40,103 nucleotides of DNA from Spirochaetales bacterium (GCA_028282545.1 JANQHT010000096.1:1-40103), one strand, 5' to 3'; shown: positions 15,583-25,742, counted from the stretch's first letter. Translations and numbers: made by a program. The notes: generated from the letters alone by a model not told the origin.

Positions 15583-17439
15583 CTACATATACCACAACGG
15601 TTTGGGCGCCTGTCGCAAGTCAGCAACCGTCTGTTCGAAGTCGAGTCCTTCGAAATAGCCGTGTACGATGATATTGGCAGCTTTGGGCGCCCACCACTCC
15701 CACTCGTTCGCGGCGTCCACTTTCACGACCAGCACGATTTGATCTTCGATGCCGACGTCTTCTCCGTGCGGCGCGTACGCCACAAACCAGGAGGTCAAGT
15801 GGTCTTCGCGCCCCGTCTGGCCCGTGCCCGTTTTGCCTGCCATCGGAACCGCCGGCGTGGTGATGACAACCTCGGCCGTTCCGTCGGTTATTACCGTTCG
15901 CATCGCCTCTCGCACGCCGCGAAGGGTATCGACGGAGATGTCCGCGTTTCGCACGACTTCCGGTTCGACGCGCCGAAGGACGCGTCCGGTAACCGGATCA
16001 CGTACCTCGGCGAGTACGTATGGCCGGTAGGTGGTTCCGTCATTGACGATCGTGGCAACGAGCGACGCCATCTGCAGCGGCGTAACCTGGAGGAATCCTT
16101 CGCCGATGGACATATTTACGGTGTCACCGCCGACCCAGCGCGTACTGTACACTTGCTCCTTCCACTCCGGGCTCGGCACCAGGCCTGCTACTTCGCCGGG
16201 CAGATCAATTCCCGTTACCTGCCCAAGTCCGAGCCGCGCGCAGTAGTCGATCACTGCGTTGACACCAAGGTACTCCGATCCCACGGTCCAGAAATAAACG
16301 TTGCACGATTGCGCCAGGGCGTTGTTGAGATCCACGTGCCCGTGGCCGTACGGCAGCCAGCAGTTAAAGGTGCGATTCCCCACCTGGATCGAGCCTTCAC
16401 AGTGTACCTCCTGGGCTCGGGGGAACGCACGCTCCTCGAGAACCGCCGCGGTCATAACGATCTTGAACGTGGACGCCGGCGCGGCCACCGCCTGGATCGG
16501 ACGGTTCAGGAAGGGAGAACGCGGGTCGAGCGCGAGCTCTTCGAACTGCTCCCGACCGTTGGCATCCAGAAAGATGTTGGCGTCGTAACGCGGATAGGAC
16601 ACCAGCGCCAGTATTTCACCGGTTGCCGGTTTTAAGACAACCACGGATCCGATCCGCTCACCGAGCGCGTCGGCGGCAAGTCGCTGCAGATCGCGATCAA
16701 CTGTAAGCACCAGGTTCAACCCGTGTTCCGGCGGGATTACCTCCTCGGAATCGTCCACCCGCATACCCCGGGCGTCAACGGTTCGATTGCGTTGGCCCGC
16801 CTGACCGCGCAGGAGTGCATCGTACTCCTGCTCGATACCGTTTTTCCCCACCACGGCGTTGGCTTCGTAGCCTTCGTTGAACAGAACCTGCAACTCCTCG
16901 GGAGTGATATCACCGACGTAACCGATCACGTTCGCGAAGAGGTCCCCCTCTGTGTACACGCGCCGCGGTTTCGAGTACCACGAAACGCCCGGCAGTTCAT
17001 CCTTGCGCTCGGCGAGCCGGGTAATCGTCTCCAGGGTCACGCCGTTTACGACTTCAATCGCCTGGTAGACCGCACCGCGAGAGTCGGGAAGTCGGGACCG
17101 GATATCCTCTACCGGTACACCGGTGGCACGGCTTATACTTGTAAATACTTGGTCACGTTCCTCCGCGGGTAACTCCGCGGGAATTACCGTCACCGCAAAG
17201 GACTCCTGGTTTGCCGCCAGGGGGGCGTTGTAGTTCCGGTCGTAGATAAGACCGCGTTCGGCAAACACCGGAACCGCCCGTTGAGAAACTGCGCGGGCAC
17301 GCGCACTGTACAGGACTTGGTCCACGATCTGAACGTCGACCAATCGGCCAACGTAGAGTACCAGCACGATGGCGATGACCGTTGCCAGGGCGGCGACGCG
17401 GCCCGCCGGAACAACGCTATTCCGTCCGTAATCGGCCAT
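15583..17439 (-). CDS. mrdA: Penicillin-binding protein 2 (elongation transpeptidase)
   Basis: PBP2 cross-links peptidoglycan during rod elongation and activates RodA. One N-terminal membrane anchor (about residues 14-37) precedes the pedestal/dimerisation domain (to about 240) and the transpeptidase domain. The three penicilloyl-serine motifs are complete: SxxK as Ser323-Lys326 (ASTFK), SCN at 378-380, and KTG at 536-538 (AGKTGTGQTGRE). The 618-residue length is normal. The start ATG 17439 is one base from the mreD stop and has a GGTAGGG-like Shine-Dalgarno inside mreD. Confidence 0.95.
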   Translation of the reverse strand: MADYGRNSVVPAGRVAALATVIAIVLVLYVGRLVDVQIVDQVLYSARARAVSQRAVPVFAERGLIYDRNYNAPLAANQESFAVTVIPAELPAEERDQVFTSISRATGVPVEDIRSRLPDSRGAVYQAIEVVNGVTLETITRLAERKDELPGVSWYSKPRRVYTEGDLFANVIGYVGDITPEELQVLFNEGYEANAVVGKNGIEQEYDALLRGQAGQRNRTVDARGMRVDDSEEVIPPEHGLNLVLTVDRDLQRLAADALGERIGSVVVLKPATGEILALVSYPRYDANIFLDANGREQFEELALDPRSPFLNRPIQAVAAPASTFKIVMTAAVLEERAFPRAQEVHCEGSIQVGNRTFNCWLPYGHGHVDLNNALAQSCNVYFWTVGSEYLGVNAVIDYCARLGLGQVTGIDLPGEVAGLVPSPEWKEQVYSTRWVGGDTVNMSIGEGFLQVTPLQMASLVATIVNDGTTYRPYVLAEVRDPVTGRVLRRVEPEVVRNADISVDTLRGVREAMRTVITDGTAEVVITTPAVPMAGKTGTGQTGREDHLTSWFVAYAPHGEDVGIEDQIVLVVKVDAANEWEWWAPKAANIIVHGYFEGLDFEQTVADLRQAPKPLWYM

Positions 17440-17440
17440 G

Positions 17441-17917
17441 TCAGAACCCTACCTTTCGTAGCGCAAAAAAGACAATCGGGGTAACCAGAACGGTATAGGT
17501 AAGCTCGAACAGCGTTGCCACGTTCCAGATCGGGTTAACCGTTTCAGCGAGGCCGAAAACAACCGTGAGAACGGCGGTTCCCGCGACCTTCGCGCCAAAC
17601 GAAACGATGACCAGAATCGCCGGGACAAAGAGCGCATCCATGGCCACGTTGCCATGAAACAGCCCGGCCAAGTTACCGTGAATGAGGCGAACAAGCGAGT
17701 GGAATCCGAACGGCGTGGCTCCCACCGCGTCTTCCGTGATCCCGATCAGGAAACCTGCAACCTGCCCGCCCTGCCGACCAAATCGAAACGCGACAAAAGC
17801 GGTAACGATGAGGGCCAGGTCCGGCTGCACCCCGCGAACGGCGATAAAGCCGAAGAGCGTGTTCTGGAGAAGCCGAAGGCCCGCGCCGGCGAGCGCCAGT
17901 ACGAACGCCCGACTCAC
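17441..17917 (-). CDS. mreD: Rod-shape protein MreD
   Basis: MreD is an integral inner-membrane component of the elongasome. The 158-residue protein is hydrophobic, with about five membrane segments and the family-like motif RGVQPDLALIVTAFVAFRFG near residue 30. Sequence is poorly conserved in this family, so the position between mreC and mrdA carries much of the call. It overlaps the mreC stop by four bases. Confidence 0.88.
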   Translation of the reverse strand: MSRAFVLALAGAGLRLLQNTLFGFIAVRGVQPDLALIVTAFVAFRFGRQGGQVAGFLIGITEDAVGATPFGFHSLVRLIHGNLAGLFHGNVAMDALFVPAILVIVSFGAKVAGTAVLTVVFGLAETVNPIWNVATLFELTYTVLVTPIVFFALRKVGF

Positions 17918-18747
17918 CGGTCCACCTCGCTCAAGAGAACCGACACGAACTCGAGGCGATCGAAGTCCACGATTGAGTCGACACGCAATACGAGAGACGG
18001 TTCATAGGGCGGGGAACTCACTTCACGAACGGTCCCAACCCGGAGGTCCGGGGGAAACCGGGAACTCAAACCCGATGTCACCACCGGTTCCCCGTACTCG
18101 ATGCCATCCCGCGCCTGGGACGCTACGTACCGCATCCGCATCGGATCTTCCGCGTATCCCGTGCCCTCGATCAGACCTTCGAAGCGGCTTCGCTCCAGTC
18201 TCGCCCCAACGAAGGAGTTCACCGCGAACACCGGCAGGATCACCGCGTACCAATCGGACACGCGCTGAACGCGCCCAACCAGGCCCTCTTTGCCCCCGGT
18301 ATAGGCCACGACCGGTTGACCCGGGCGGATGCCGTGGCGCTCCCCCCGGTTGATCGTCAGCGTCGTGTAGATGGTATGTTCAGATTTGCCCACGACCCGT
18401 GCCGGGAGTGCACGGAACTCGATGCGTTCCAGGAAACCGAGCTGTTCCCGGAGACGATCGTTTTCCCGGCTGAGGACCTCGAGATCGGTGGCGACGCTTC
18501 GGTACTCCTGCAATTGATCGAGTACAAGTGTGTATTCACGTCGAAGGTCGCGCAGCTCACGGACGGACGTTACCGTGCCGGCTACACCGCGTCCAACCGA
18601 TGAAATCACGCGCTCAACCGTTCCAATCGCGTTGAGTACAATGCGTTGCGGGAGAAAATCGGCGTTTCGTTGGCTCCACGCAAGGGAAACGACGGACACG
18701 GCACAGAGCACCCAGAATGTGGTACGCCGCCGAGAGATATCCGTCAT
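17914..18747 (-). CDS. mreC: Rod-shape protein MreC
   Basis: MreC links MreB filaments to PBP2 in the periplasm. A single N-terminal helix (about residues 8-25) leads to a coiled coil (about 60-105, LRREYTLVLDQLQEYRSVAT) and the beta-barrel domain with typical motifs (TLTINRGERHGIRPGQPVVA, GLVGRVQRVSDWYAVILPV, GEPVVTSGLSSRFPPDL). The 277-residue length is normal. ATG 18747 lies six bases after the mreB stop; the downstream mreD overlaps by four bases. Confidence 0.94.
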   Translation of the reverse strand: MTDISRRRTTFWVLCAVSVVSLAWSQRNADFLPQRIVLNAIGTVERVISSVGRGVAGTVTSVRELRDLRREYTLVLDQLQEYRSVATDLEVLSRENDRLREQLGFLERIEFRALPARVVGKSEHTIYTTLTINRGERHGIRPGQPVVAYTGGKEGLVGRVQRVSDWYAVILPVFAVNSFVGARLERSRFEGLIEGTGYAEDPMRMRYVASQARDGIEYGEPVVTSGLSSRFPPDLRVGTVREVSSPPYEPSLVLRVDSIVDFDRLEFVSVLLSEVDR

Positions 18748-18753
18748 GATGCG

Positions 18754-19791
18754 TTACAGGTTCTTGTAGACAACCGTGTTGTTTTGGATACCTTTTTCGA
18801 AGTCGAAGTAGAGCCCCGCGCCGAGAGCCACACAATTCAGCGGGTCTTCGGCACGAAATACCGGCACACCCGTCTCGTGGGCGATCAACGCGTCCAGACC
18901 TTTGAGAAGCGACCCGCCCCCGGTGAGGATGATTCCCCGCTCAACGATGTCCGCGGCCAGTTCAGGTGGCGTCTGCCCGAGTGTACGCTTGATTTCATCA
19001 ATGATCTCCGTGATCGGCTCCTGAATCGCGTCCCTGACCTCGACGCTGTCGATCTCCAGCCTCCGGGGAAGGCCGGTGATCGCGTCGGTTCCCTTGATTT
19101 CCATCTTCTCGATGATCTTGTCCGCAGTAGCGTTTCCGATCGCCCGCTTCAACTCTTCAGCCGTTCCCTCACCGATCTTCAGGTTATGAACGGTCCGAAC
19201 GTGTTTGATAATGGCTTCGTCGAACTCGTCGCCGCCGGTACGAATCGCGTTGGTCACCACCATTCCGCCCAGGCTGATTACCGAAATTTCGGTTGTGCCC
19301 CCTCCGATATCGCATACCATGTGGCCCGCCGGTTCGAATATCTCGATGTTGGCGCCGATGGCCGCAGCCAGAGACTCTTCGATCACACGGACTTCCCGCG
19401 CCCCGGCCTTTTCCGCACTCTCGACAACGGCCCGTTTCTCAACGTCCGTGATGCACGACGGCACTCCGATCACCATTCGCGGCTTCACGAACCAGCGCCG
19501 CTGCAGGACCTTGGAGATAAAATAGCGGATCATCTTCTCGGTCATTTCCAGATCGGCAATGACGCCGTGCCGCAAGGGCCGTATCGCGATGATGTCGCCC
19601 GGTGTTTTCCAAAGCATCCGCTTCGCCTCTTCTCCAACGGCGACAACTTTTTTGGTACCCCGTTCAACGGCGACTACCGACGGCTCGCTGGCGACGACGC
19701 CCTTGCCACGAATGAAGACGAGCGTATTACACGTCCCGAGATCTATCCCGATGTCGGTCGAAAAGGTGTTCAACATGGATCTCAGCCCCAT
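18754..19791 (-). CDS. mreB: Rod-shape-determining actin MreB
   Basis: MreB is the bacterial actin that orients lateral wall synthesis. Phosphate-1 ([12 protein letters not shown], about residue 16), connect-1 and phosphate-2 ([18 protein letters not shown]) and adenosine ([15 protein letters not shown]) motifs are present, and the 345-residue length is normal. The phosphate-1 loop has Cys where most MreB proteins have Ala (DLGTANT). A GGAGGG Shine-Dalgarno lies five to six bases before ATG 19791, stronger than at the genes that follow, so MreB is probably made in excess of MreCD. A 20-base gap separates it from the TPR gene upstream, too short for a separate promoter to be obvious. Confidence 0.97.
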   Translation of the reverse strand: MGLRSMLNTFSTDIGIDLGTCNTLVFIRGKGVVASEPSVVAVERGTKKVVAVGEEAKRMLWKTPGDIIAIRPLRHGVIADLEMTEKMIRYFISKVLQRRWFVKPRMVIGVPSCITDVEKRAVVESAEKAGAREVRVIEESLAAAIGANIEIFEPAGHMVCDIGGGTTEISVISLGGMVVTNAIRTGGDEFDEAIIKHVRTVHNLKIGEGTAEELKRAIGNATADKIIEKMEIKGTDAITGLPRRLEIDSVEVRDAIQEPITEIIDEIKRTLGQTPPELAADIVERGIILTGGGSLLKGLDALIAHETGVPVFRAEDPLNCVALGAGLYFDFEKGIQNNTVVYKNL

Positions 19792-19811
19792 TACGTCCCT
19801 CCGGAGTGTGC

Positions 19812-20759
19812 CTAATATTCCTGTAATCGCTGGAAAGATTCAACATGGTTCGGATCCAGGCGCAAAGCCTCCCGCCACTCGAACCGTGCGCGGTCATTCA
19901 TACCTTGGGCGAGGTACACTTCGCCGATCTCGAAATGCGCTTCAGCCGATCCCGGGTTCATATCGAGAACACGCTCGAGGCCGGCAAGCGCGGCGTCGTA
20001 CATTCCTCGCGCACGTAGACTCCTGCCCAGCCCGATCAGCGCGCGCTGAACGACGATGCCGTCATCACTTCGATCCGATGCCTGGGAATACGCCCGCTCC
20101 GCAGATAGCAGTTCCCCGGACTGGAGTTCGTGATCGCCCAGGGCGAGGTAGTACAATGGGTCGTTACTCGTCTCGGCAGCGGCGCGCAGGTACGTTCGTG
20201 CGTTCTCCACGTCCCCCAGCGTCTGGTAAGCCAATCCAAGGTACTCGTATATCTCGAGTTCCTCCCGACCGACCGCCATCGCCTCCGTTAAGTGGAACAC
20301 CGTCAGGTCGTGGTAGTAGTCGCCACGGTGGTAGTACGCTTTCCCCAAAACGAGGTGGATTTCCGACCGTAACGCCGGCGGGTCGGCGATCAGTGCCCGG
20401 CGAAGGTCGCGAACGGAGTCGACCAGGAGGAGCTGTTCCTCTTCCCGGTTCACTTGTTCCGTTGCCAGGTAAAACCGGCTGAATCCGCGAAGCGCCAGAG
20501 CGGTACCGTCCATCGGGTGTTCCGCGAGTTCGCGGCTTAATACATCGATGGCGGTCGCGTACTCTCCGGCGTTCACGAGTTGGATCGCGTCGAGGTTGTT
20601 TTCGCCTTCCACCGACCCGAGCAATGAGACGCGTTCCCCCAGTACCACCAGCACAACACCGGTAATCATCGAGACCAGGAGGAACAGGAGGAGAACGAGC
20701 ACCAACGGGGAGAGGTGCCGCCGCGGGCGATGTGACTGGCGTGAATCTGGAAATCGCAT
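19812..20759 (-). CDS. Membrane-anchored TPR protein ahead of mreB
   Basis: I do not know a named family. A basic N-terminus (RRHLSP) is followed by one membrane helix (about residues 17-40) and at least five TPR-like repeats to the C-terminus ([74 protein letters not shown]). The frame is open to 20819, but that would run into the RNase P RNA. ATG 20759 gives 315 residues, keeps the membrane helix and starts 17 bases after the RNA. No good Shine-Dalgarno is seen. It precedes mreB with a 20-base gap, so a role at the elongation machinery is a reasonable guess from context only. Confidence 0.8.
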   Translation of the reverse strand: MRFPDSRQSHRPRRHLSPLVLVLLLFLLVSMITGVVLVVLGERVSLLGSVEGENNLDAIQLVNAGEYATAIDVLSRELAEHPMDGTALALRGFSRFYLATEQVNREEEQLLLVDSVRDLRRALIADPPALRSEIHLVLGKAYYHRGDYYHDLTVFHLTEAMAVGREELEIYEYLGLAYQTLGDVENARTYLRAAAETSNDPLYYLALGDHELQSGELLSAERAYSQASDRSDDGIVVQRALIGLGRSLRARGMYDAALAGLERVLDMNPGSAEAHFEIGEVYLAQGMNDRARFEWREALRLDPNHVESFQRLQEY

Positions 20760-20775
20760 CGTATACCGTGTCGTT

Positions 20776-21136
20776 CCTGCAGGCGGATCGGTAAGCCGGA
20801 TTCTGTCGGGGGCTGCCATCTATCTGGCCGCACGCTTTCGCGCGCGGTCACGCAACCTACCCGCAGGCTTCGGACGAGCAGCCCGCCTGCTGCTTGGTCT
20901 TGCTCCTGGCAAGGTTTACCGTGCGAGCGACGTTACCGCCGCCCCGGTGGGCTCTTACCCCACCATTTCACCCTTACCTGACCGACGAAACCAAAGGTTC
21001 CGCGATCAGGCGGTATGTTTTCTGTGGCACTGTCTCGCGCGACCAGGCGGTCGCGGCCGGGTGTTACCCGGTGCCATGCTCTACGGAGTCCGGACTTTCC
21101 TCCGCATTCGCGGCGGCAGCCTGATCCGCCCACAGG
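20776..21136 (-). ncRNA. rnpB: RNase P RNA (bacterial type A)
   Basis: This is the catalytic RNA that trims tRNA 5' leaders. Read on the minus strand, the 5' region has the universal GAGGAAAGTCCGGACTCC, the middle has GTAAGGGTGAAA followed by GGTGGGGTAAGAGCCCACC, and the 3' region has CAGATAGATG and CGACAGAATCCGGCTTACC. P1 is formed by GGCGGATC near 21130-21123 and GATCCGCC near 20789-20782, and can extend with wobble pairs to 21136 and 20776; the true ends may be six bases further in. The length of about 350-360 nt is typical. It lies between two protein genes of one operon with no clear promoter of its own. Confidence 0.96.
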
Positions 21137-21139
21137 AAC

Positions 21140-21161
21140 GCTCCCGTATCCCCACGGGAGC
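21140..21161 (-). other. Hairpin between the zinc-ribbon gene and rnpB
   Basis: On the minus strand GCTCCCGT and ACGGGAGC form a perfect 8-bp stem around a 6-base loop, 15 bases after the zinc-ribbon stop and just before the RNase P 5' end. There is no T-run after it, so it is more likely a processing or stability element than an intrinsic terminator. Confidence 0.6.
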
Positions 21162-21176
21162 CGCGGGATGTACCCC

Positions 21177-22238
21177 CTACTCGTCGCCTTCGTCCTCTTC
21201 GTCCTCTTCGTCCGTCTCCTCTTCGTCGGTGTCTTCATCGTCAAAAGCGTCGCCTTCGTCGTCGCCTTCAAGGAGGTCGGCGTGATCGTCGGCGGCGTCC
21301 TCGTCTTCATCCTCGTCGTCATCGTCCGCCTCTTCGTCCTCATCAGATTCAGCGGCGGCGGCGGCGACCCCATCGCTCTCGACGTCATCACCATCGTAGT
21401 CATCGCCAAGGAGTTCGTCCATTCCTTCGAGCTCTTCGTCGTCCAGCAGGTCATCCACAAAATCGTCACCCACCAGGTCGGAGAGTCCTTCGGCATCGGA
21501 CTCGGCAAATCCGGCACCTTCCTCTTCCGGCGTGTCGGCGAAAAAGACGATCTTCGAGCAGTAGGGGCAAAAATGGATGTGTTCCGCGGATCGAACATCG
21601 TTCACGAACTGGTTCGGCAGAATCATCTGGCAACCGGTACAGACCCCGTTGCGGATTGCGACGATCCCCTCCCCGGCTTTGCTGCGAATGATCCGCTCAA
21701 ACTTGTAGAGCAGTTCCTCATCGAGACCGGGGATGGTGTCGCCCTCCCGCTTCTGTAACTCTTCGAGCTTGGCCTCTTTGTTCTTCGTCTCCGTTGCGAT
21801 CTTGGCCCGCTCTTCCTCCAGCTCTTCCTCCTGGGCCCTGATCAACGCTTCCTCTCGTTCGAGGCGCGTCTGCTGATCATCGAGGTCCTTCTGTTCGTTC
21901 TGGAGGTCGCGACGGTATTGCTGTTCGCGATCCGACGCTTCCCGAATCTCCTTGTCCAGCGCGTCATACTCGCGCGCCGTTGAAATGCGGTCCATCTGCG
22001 ACTCGTATTTCTCACGGTCGCTCTCCGCTTCCTGCATCCGGATGCGTACCTCCGCGACCCGCCTGCGCGTCTCCTCGAAGGTTTCGTTCTTTTCGACAAA
22101 AGACTTCTTCAGACGATTCACGAGTTCCTGCTTCGTCGCCAGAGCTTTGGGCAGTTCGTCGATCTCGTTCTCCACCGCGAACTTCTCAGAGAGAATGTCC
22201 TGCAGGATTTTTAGTTTCTCAATCGTCTCTTCAATCAT
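21177..22238 (-). CDS. C4 zinc-ribbon coiled-coil protein with long acidic tail
   Basis: The N-terminal two-thirds is a long coiled coil (about residues 1-165), followed by a C4 zinc ribbon with Cys200, Cys203, Cys224 and Cys227 (CTGCQ, CPYC). This is the architecture of the DUF164/zf-RING_7 family, whose chlamydial member (CT398/CdsZ) binds sigma-54. After residue 237 comes a tail of about 115 residues made almost only of Asp, Glu, Gly and Ala, which I do not expect in the family core. ATG 22238 is 14 bases after the rpoD stop. Position behind rpoD and a sigma-54 activator elsewhere in the window make a sigma-factor or transcription role plausible, not shown. Confidence 0.85.
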   Translation of the reverse strand: MIEETIEKLKILQDILSEKFAVENEIDELPKALATKQELVNRLKKSFVEKNETFEETRRRVAEVRIRMQEAESDREKYESQMDRISTAREYDALDKEIREASDREQQYRRDLQNEQKDLDDQQTRLEREEALIRAQEEELEEERAKIATETKNKEAKLEELQKREGDTIPGLDEELLYKFERIIRSKAGEGIVAIRNGVCTGCQMILPNQFVNDVRSAEHIHFCPYCSKIVFFADTPEEEGAGFAESDAEGLSDLVGDDFVDDLLDDEELEGMDELLGDDYDGDDVESDGVAAAAAESDEDEEADDDDEDEDEDAADDHADLLEGDDEGDAFDDEDTDEEETDEEDEEDEGDE

Positions 22239-22252
22239 CTGTGCCTCTTTTC

Positions 22253-23995
22253 TCAGTTGTCCAGGTAGTCTTTGAGCCGGCGGCTCCGCTTCGGATGACG
22301 GAGGCGGCGTAGCGCTTTCGCTTCAATCTGGCGGATGCGTTCCCGCGTTACGTTGAAATAGAGACCTACCTCTTCCAACGTCAGGGAATACCCATCTTCC
22401 AGACCAAATCGCATTTTTAGAACTTCTTGTTCCCGGGGCGGAAGAGTATCGAGCACCCCGGAAAGCTGCTCCTGCAGGAGTGTAAAGGCCGTCTGGTGGG
22501 CGGGGTTTTCGATCTCTTTGTCCTCGATAAAGTCGCCCAAAAGCGAATCCTCTTCCTCTCCGATGGGTGTTTCCAGCGAGATCGGTTCACGGGCGACGTT
22601 CTTGACCGCCTTGACCCGCGCAACGGTCCAACCCAGCCGTTCCGCTATCTCTTCGTCGGAGGGTTCGCGGCCCAGGACCTGCATGAGCTGCCGTGACTCC
22701 CGGACAACCTTGTTGATCTGCTCGATCATGTGGACCGGTACGCGAATCGTACGCGCCTGGTCGGAAATCGACCGCGTGATCGCCTGACGTATCCACCACG
22801 TGGCGTACGTCGAAAACTTGTACCCTTTCCGGTACTCGAACTTCTCCACGGCCTTGATCAGCCCGATGTTCCCTTCCTGCACGAGGTCGAAGAAGTGCAG
22901 TCCACGGTTGGTGTACTTCTTCGCGATGCTGACGACCAACCGCAGGTTCGCCTGGATCAGTTTGTCCTTTGCCGTCTGCATCCGGACGCGACCGCGTTCG
23001 ATCTCGTCAGCCATCTGCAGGATGTTGTCGATTCCGTCTTCGAAGTTGAACTCGAGCTCTCGCAGCTTCTTTTCCGTCATCTGTATGTGACGGATCTTTT
23101 CCTTGATCTGGTCAGAAGAGAGACCCAGGCGTTCCTCGATATCGGCCCGAGAGGCGGCAACCGCCAGCCCGCGTCCCAAGGTTCTCAGATCGCGAAGCGT
23201 AGAAACACGAAGCCGCTTTTCCACCCGAGCCTGTTCCCGGCGATATCGGTGGATCTGTTTCGCGGCCTTGTTGAAGAGATCGGAAAAGCGAATGATCTCG
23301 TCCTGGTGGATCTCGACGTGAGCGAGACGTTTCAGGAGCGCGTTCCGTTTCCGGGCGAGAGATTTATCCGTCAGAACTTCGCCACCCTTTTCTCGGACGC
23401 GTATCTTTGTATCGATGTAGCTGTTCAGGTCGTTTCGAATTTCCTTGAGCGATTCCCGATAGAACTGGTTCAGCCTGCGCCGTTCCGCCAGGTATTCGGA
23501 GATCTCCTTCTTCGACATACCCAGTTCGCGGGGATCTTCCCGCTGAAACGTTCGTTCAGCCAGGCGCTGAAACTCGGGGATGATGATCCCGGATCCCCGA
23601 ATCACATCCTTAATCGTGTTCTCACCCTCTTCCATCGCCTTCGAAAGCTCGACTTCCTGTTCGGCGGTGAGAAGGCTCTCCTTCCCTATTTCACGGAGGT
23701 AGAGACGAATCGGGTCGTCGACGGCTGCGTCTTTGTCCCCCACGACGATTCGTTTCTTGCGGTCCGGTCCGGATGGTTTCTCTTCACGATCGGATTGTTT
23801 TTCATCGCCCGAGTCGGTTTCCTCTTTGAGTTCGATGTTGTTCTCGGAAAGGAGCGTTATCACATCGTCGAACTTGTCCGAATTGACGATCGAATCGGGA
23901 AGGATATCGTAGACCTCTTCATAGGTGACGGTAGCCTTCTCTTTCCCGTATTCGATCAGTTTCTGTATGGCAGGGTCATTCTGCAGTTCCGTCAT
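22253..23995 (-). CDS. rpoD: RNA polymerase primary sigma factor (sigma-70)
   Basis: RpoD directs RNA polymerase to housekeeping promoters. Region 1.1 is at the N-terminus, 1.2 at about residue 92 ([20 protein letters not shown]), then a non-conserved insert of roughly 200 residues, region 2 ([40 protein letters not shown]), region 3 and region 4 ([40 protein letters not shown]). The 580-residue length and all promoter-contact regions are normal, so -10/-35 boxes of the usual type are expected here. ATG 23995 lies inside dnaG, overlapping it by 20 bases, with a GAGAGGG-like Shine-Dalgarno. Confidence 0.97.
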   Translation of the reverse strand: MTELQNDPAIQKLIEYGKEKATVTYEEVYDILPDSIVNSDKFDDVITLLSENNIELKEETDSGDEKQSDREEKPSGPDRKKRIVVGDKDAAVDDPIRLYLREIGKESLLTAEQEVELSKAMEEGENTIKDVIRGSGIIIPEFQRLAERTFQREDPRELGMSKKEISEYLAERRRLNQFYRESLKEIRNDLNSYIDTKIRVREKGGEVLTDKSLARKRNALLKRLAHVEIHQDEIIRFSDLFNKAAKQIHRYRREQARVEKRLRVSTLRDLRTLGRGLAVAASRADIEERLGLSSDQIKEKIRHIQMTEKKLRELEFNFEDGIDNILQMADEIERGRVRMQTAKDKLIQANLRLVVSIAKKYTNRGLHFFDLVQEGNIGLIKAVEKFEYRKGYKFSTYATWWIRQAITRSISDQARTIRVPVHMIEQINKVVRESRQLMQVLGREPSDEEIAERLGWTVARVKAVKNVAREPISLETPIGEEEDSLLGDFIEDKEIENPAHQTAFTLLQEQLSGVLDTLPPREQEVLKMRFGLEDGYSLTLEEVGLYFNVTRERIRQIEAKALRRLRHPKRSRRLKDYLDN

Positions 23996-25742
23996 TCACC
24001 CTCTCTCTCAAGGCCACGATTTCTCCATCCACTGCCATCTTTTCCTGCAGCAGCATCGCCAGTTCGTCGCTATCCGCGTCCGAACGCAGCCGTCTCTCGA
24101 GTTCGCGGGCGCGTTCCGAAAGCAGGCGCAACCTGATGGTATAAATCCCCTGGTCGATGCCGCCCCGTGTCACGCCGCGGTACTCATCGGTCGCCAAAGC
24201 GCTCAGGACGGTATTGCGGAGATCGACATCTTCAATCGACTCAAGCACGTGTTCCGTTGCCAACTCCCCGCGCCGGTACCGGTCTTCAAGAACGAGGAAC
24301 AGTTGCCGGGCCCGACTGTCTTCAAGGTCATCCGACGTGATCTGCGTGCGCAGATAGTCGAACACATCGCTGTGTTCGACCACAGCGAGCATCAATCGTA
24401 GATCGCGAGATAGTTTATGCCGCTTTTGATAAACCTGTGGCTTGTCGGATGCCCGTTCGTTCCCTTCGTTCCACCGGATAAAGTCGCTTCGCACCGAGGC
24501 TGACGAGAGTTCTAGCCGCTCCGCGAGCGTGTCAAGGTAACTGTCTCTCCTCACCTCAGAACTTGCGATAGTAATATAAGGGAAGACTTTGCGCAATATC
24601 AACTCGCGTCCCTGCGAGTCAGACGGGTCACCCTCCGCGATCGAATCCTCAACGATACCATCGATTGCGGGCCTCGATTCGGCAATTGCGTCAAAGAGTG
24701 CACCCGGCCCCCTGTCTGTGAGCATATCAGCCGGGTCCATTCCCGCCGGCAGGCGGACGCTTCGAACGGAAAAACCTGCCCGCTCCGCGGCCGTCGCGGC
24801 GCGTAACGTTGCCGCCCGCCCCGCGCTGTCGCCGTCGAAGAGTATCACCACCGTTTCGACCCACCGTTTGAGCAGACGCGCCTGTTCGTCGGTAAAGGCC
24901 GTTCCCAGGGGCGCAACGGCGTGAGTTGCACCGGCGATGTGCAACGCGATCGCATCGATATACCCTTCGCACAGAATGATCTCGTTGCGCTTTCGGGCCG
25001 CTCCAACTGCCTGATGGAGCCCGAAGAGCGTCTGTTTCTTGTTGTACGCCACGGTATCCGGACTGTTGATGTACTTTGCCCGCGCCTCCGGATCGAGGGC
25101 GCGACCGCCAAATCCCCGAACCTTGCCGCGTTCATCGATGATCGGAAAGATCACCCGGTTTCGAAAGATCGACAATTCCGGGTGGGTCTTCGAAAACAGG
25201 CCCGTTTGGCCAAGGAATTCCGGGCTGTAGGACTTGCTGCGCAGAAACCGGTACAACCAGCGCCCCTCTTCCGGAGCGTAGCCGATACGGAACTCGGAAA
25301 GGATCTCGTCCCCTAAGCCGCGCTTGCGAATATACGCCAGCGCGTTGGCGCCGCGACGATCCGAGGTCAGGAGGTACTGGAACGTCCGCGTGGTTCGCTC
25401 GTTCATCTCGATAAGCGCCGTCCGCATATTGTCCGCGGGGTCCTTCGACGTCCGTTCAAGGTGCACACCTGTCTGTTCGGCCAACGCCTCCACTGCTTCC
25501 GGGAAGGAGAGCTTCTCGAGTTCCATGAGAAACCGGATCGCGTCACCACCCTGCTGCGTGGCAAAACAGTAGTAGAACCCCTGGTCGGGCTGGACGGTAA
25601 AGGAGGGCGTCTTCTCGCTCTTGAAGGGACTTAGTCCCCACCACCGATCTCCCCGTTTCTCGAGGCGCACGTAACGCCCCACCAGTTCAAGAAGGTCCAC
25701 TTTCTGCTTGATCTGGTCGACTACCGCTTTGTCGAACTTCAC
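23976..25742 (-). CDS. dnaG: DNA primase with degenerate zinc motif
   Basis: DnaG makes RNA primers for replication forks. The N-terminal domain aligns well with the CHC2 family ([36 protein letters not shown]), but the four zinc ligands read Ser38, Lys41, Cys59 and Thr62 where Cys, His, Cys, Cys are expected. The TOPRIM catalytic core is intact: Glu259 in CEGYIDA and Asp303/Asp305 in FDGDSAG. A C-terminal helical region that would contact DnaB follows. At 588 residues it is normal length. It overlaps the OmpA-like gene stop by four bases at its start and rpoD by 20 bases at its end, a variant of the dnaG-rpoD macromolecular synthesis operon. Confidence 0.95.
   Translation of the reverse strand: MKFDKAVVDQIKQKVDLLELVGRYVRLEKRGDRWWGLSPFKSEKTPSFTVQPDQGFYYCFATQQGGDAIRFLMELEKLSFPEAVEALAEQTGVHLERTSKDPADNMRTALIEMNERTTRTFQYLLTSDRRGANALAYIRKRGLGDEILSEFRIGYAPEEGRWLYRFLRSKSYSPEFLGQTGLFSKTHPELSIFRNRVIFPIIDERGKVRGFGGRALDPEARAKYINSPDTVAYNKKQTLFGLHQAVGAARKRNEIILCEGYIDAIALHIAGATHAVAPLGTAFTDEQARLLKRWVETVVILFDGDSAGRAATLRAATAAERAGFSVRSVRLPAGMDPADMLTDRGPGALFDAIAESRPAIDGIVEDSIAEGDPSDSQGRELILRKVFPYITIASSEVRRDSYLDTLAERLELSSASVRSDFIRWNEGNERASDKPQVYQKRHKLSRDLRLMLAVVEHSDVFDYLRTQITSDDLEDSRARQLFLVLEDRYRRGELATEHVLESIEDVDLRNTVLSALATDEYRGVTRGGIDQGIYTIRLRLLSERARELERRLRSDADSDELAMLLQEKMAVDGEIVALRERVNDGTAE

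Noticed and set aside
15250-16635. Plus-strand frame (461 codons)
   Set aside because: Antisense to mrdA and rodA, both of which carry complete motifs.
18646-19815. Plus-strand frame (389 codons)
   Set aside because: Antisense to mreB and the mreC start; composition of a shadow frame.
20760-20819. Extended N-terminus of the TPR protein
   Set aside because: It would read through the 3' end of the RNase P RNA.
22730-24136. Plus-strand frame (468 codons)
   Set aside because: Antisense to rpoD; no recognisable domain.
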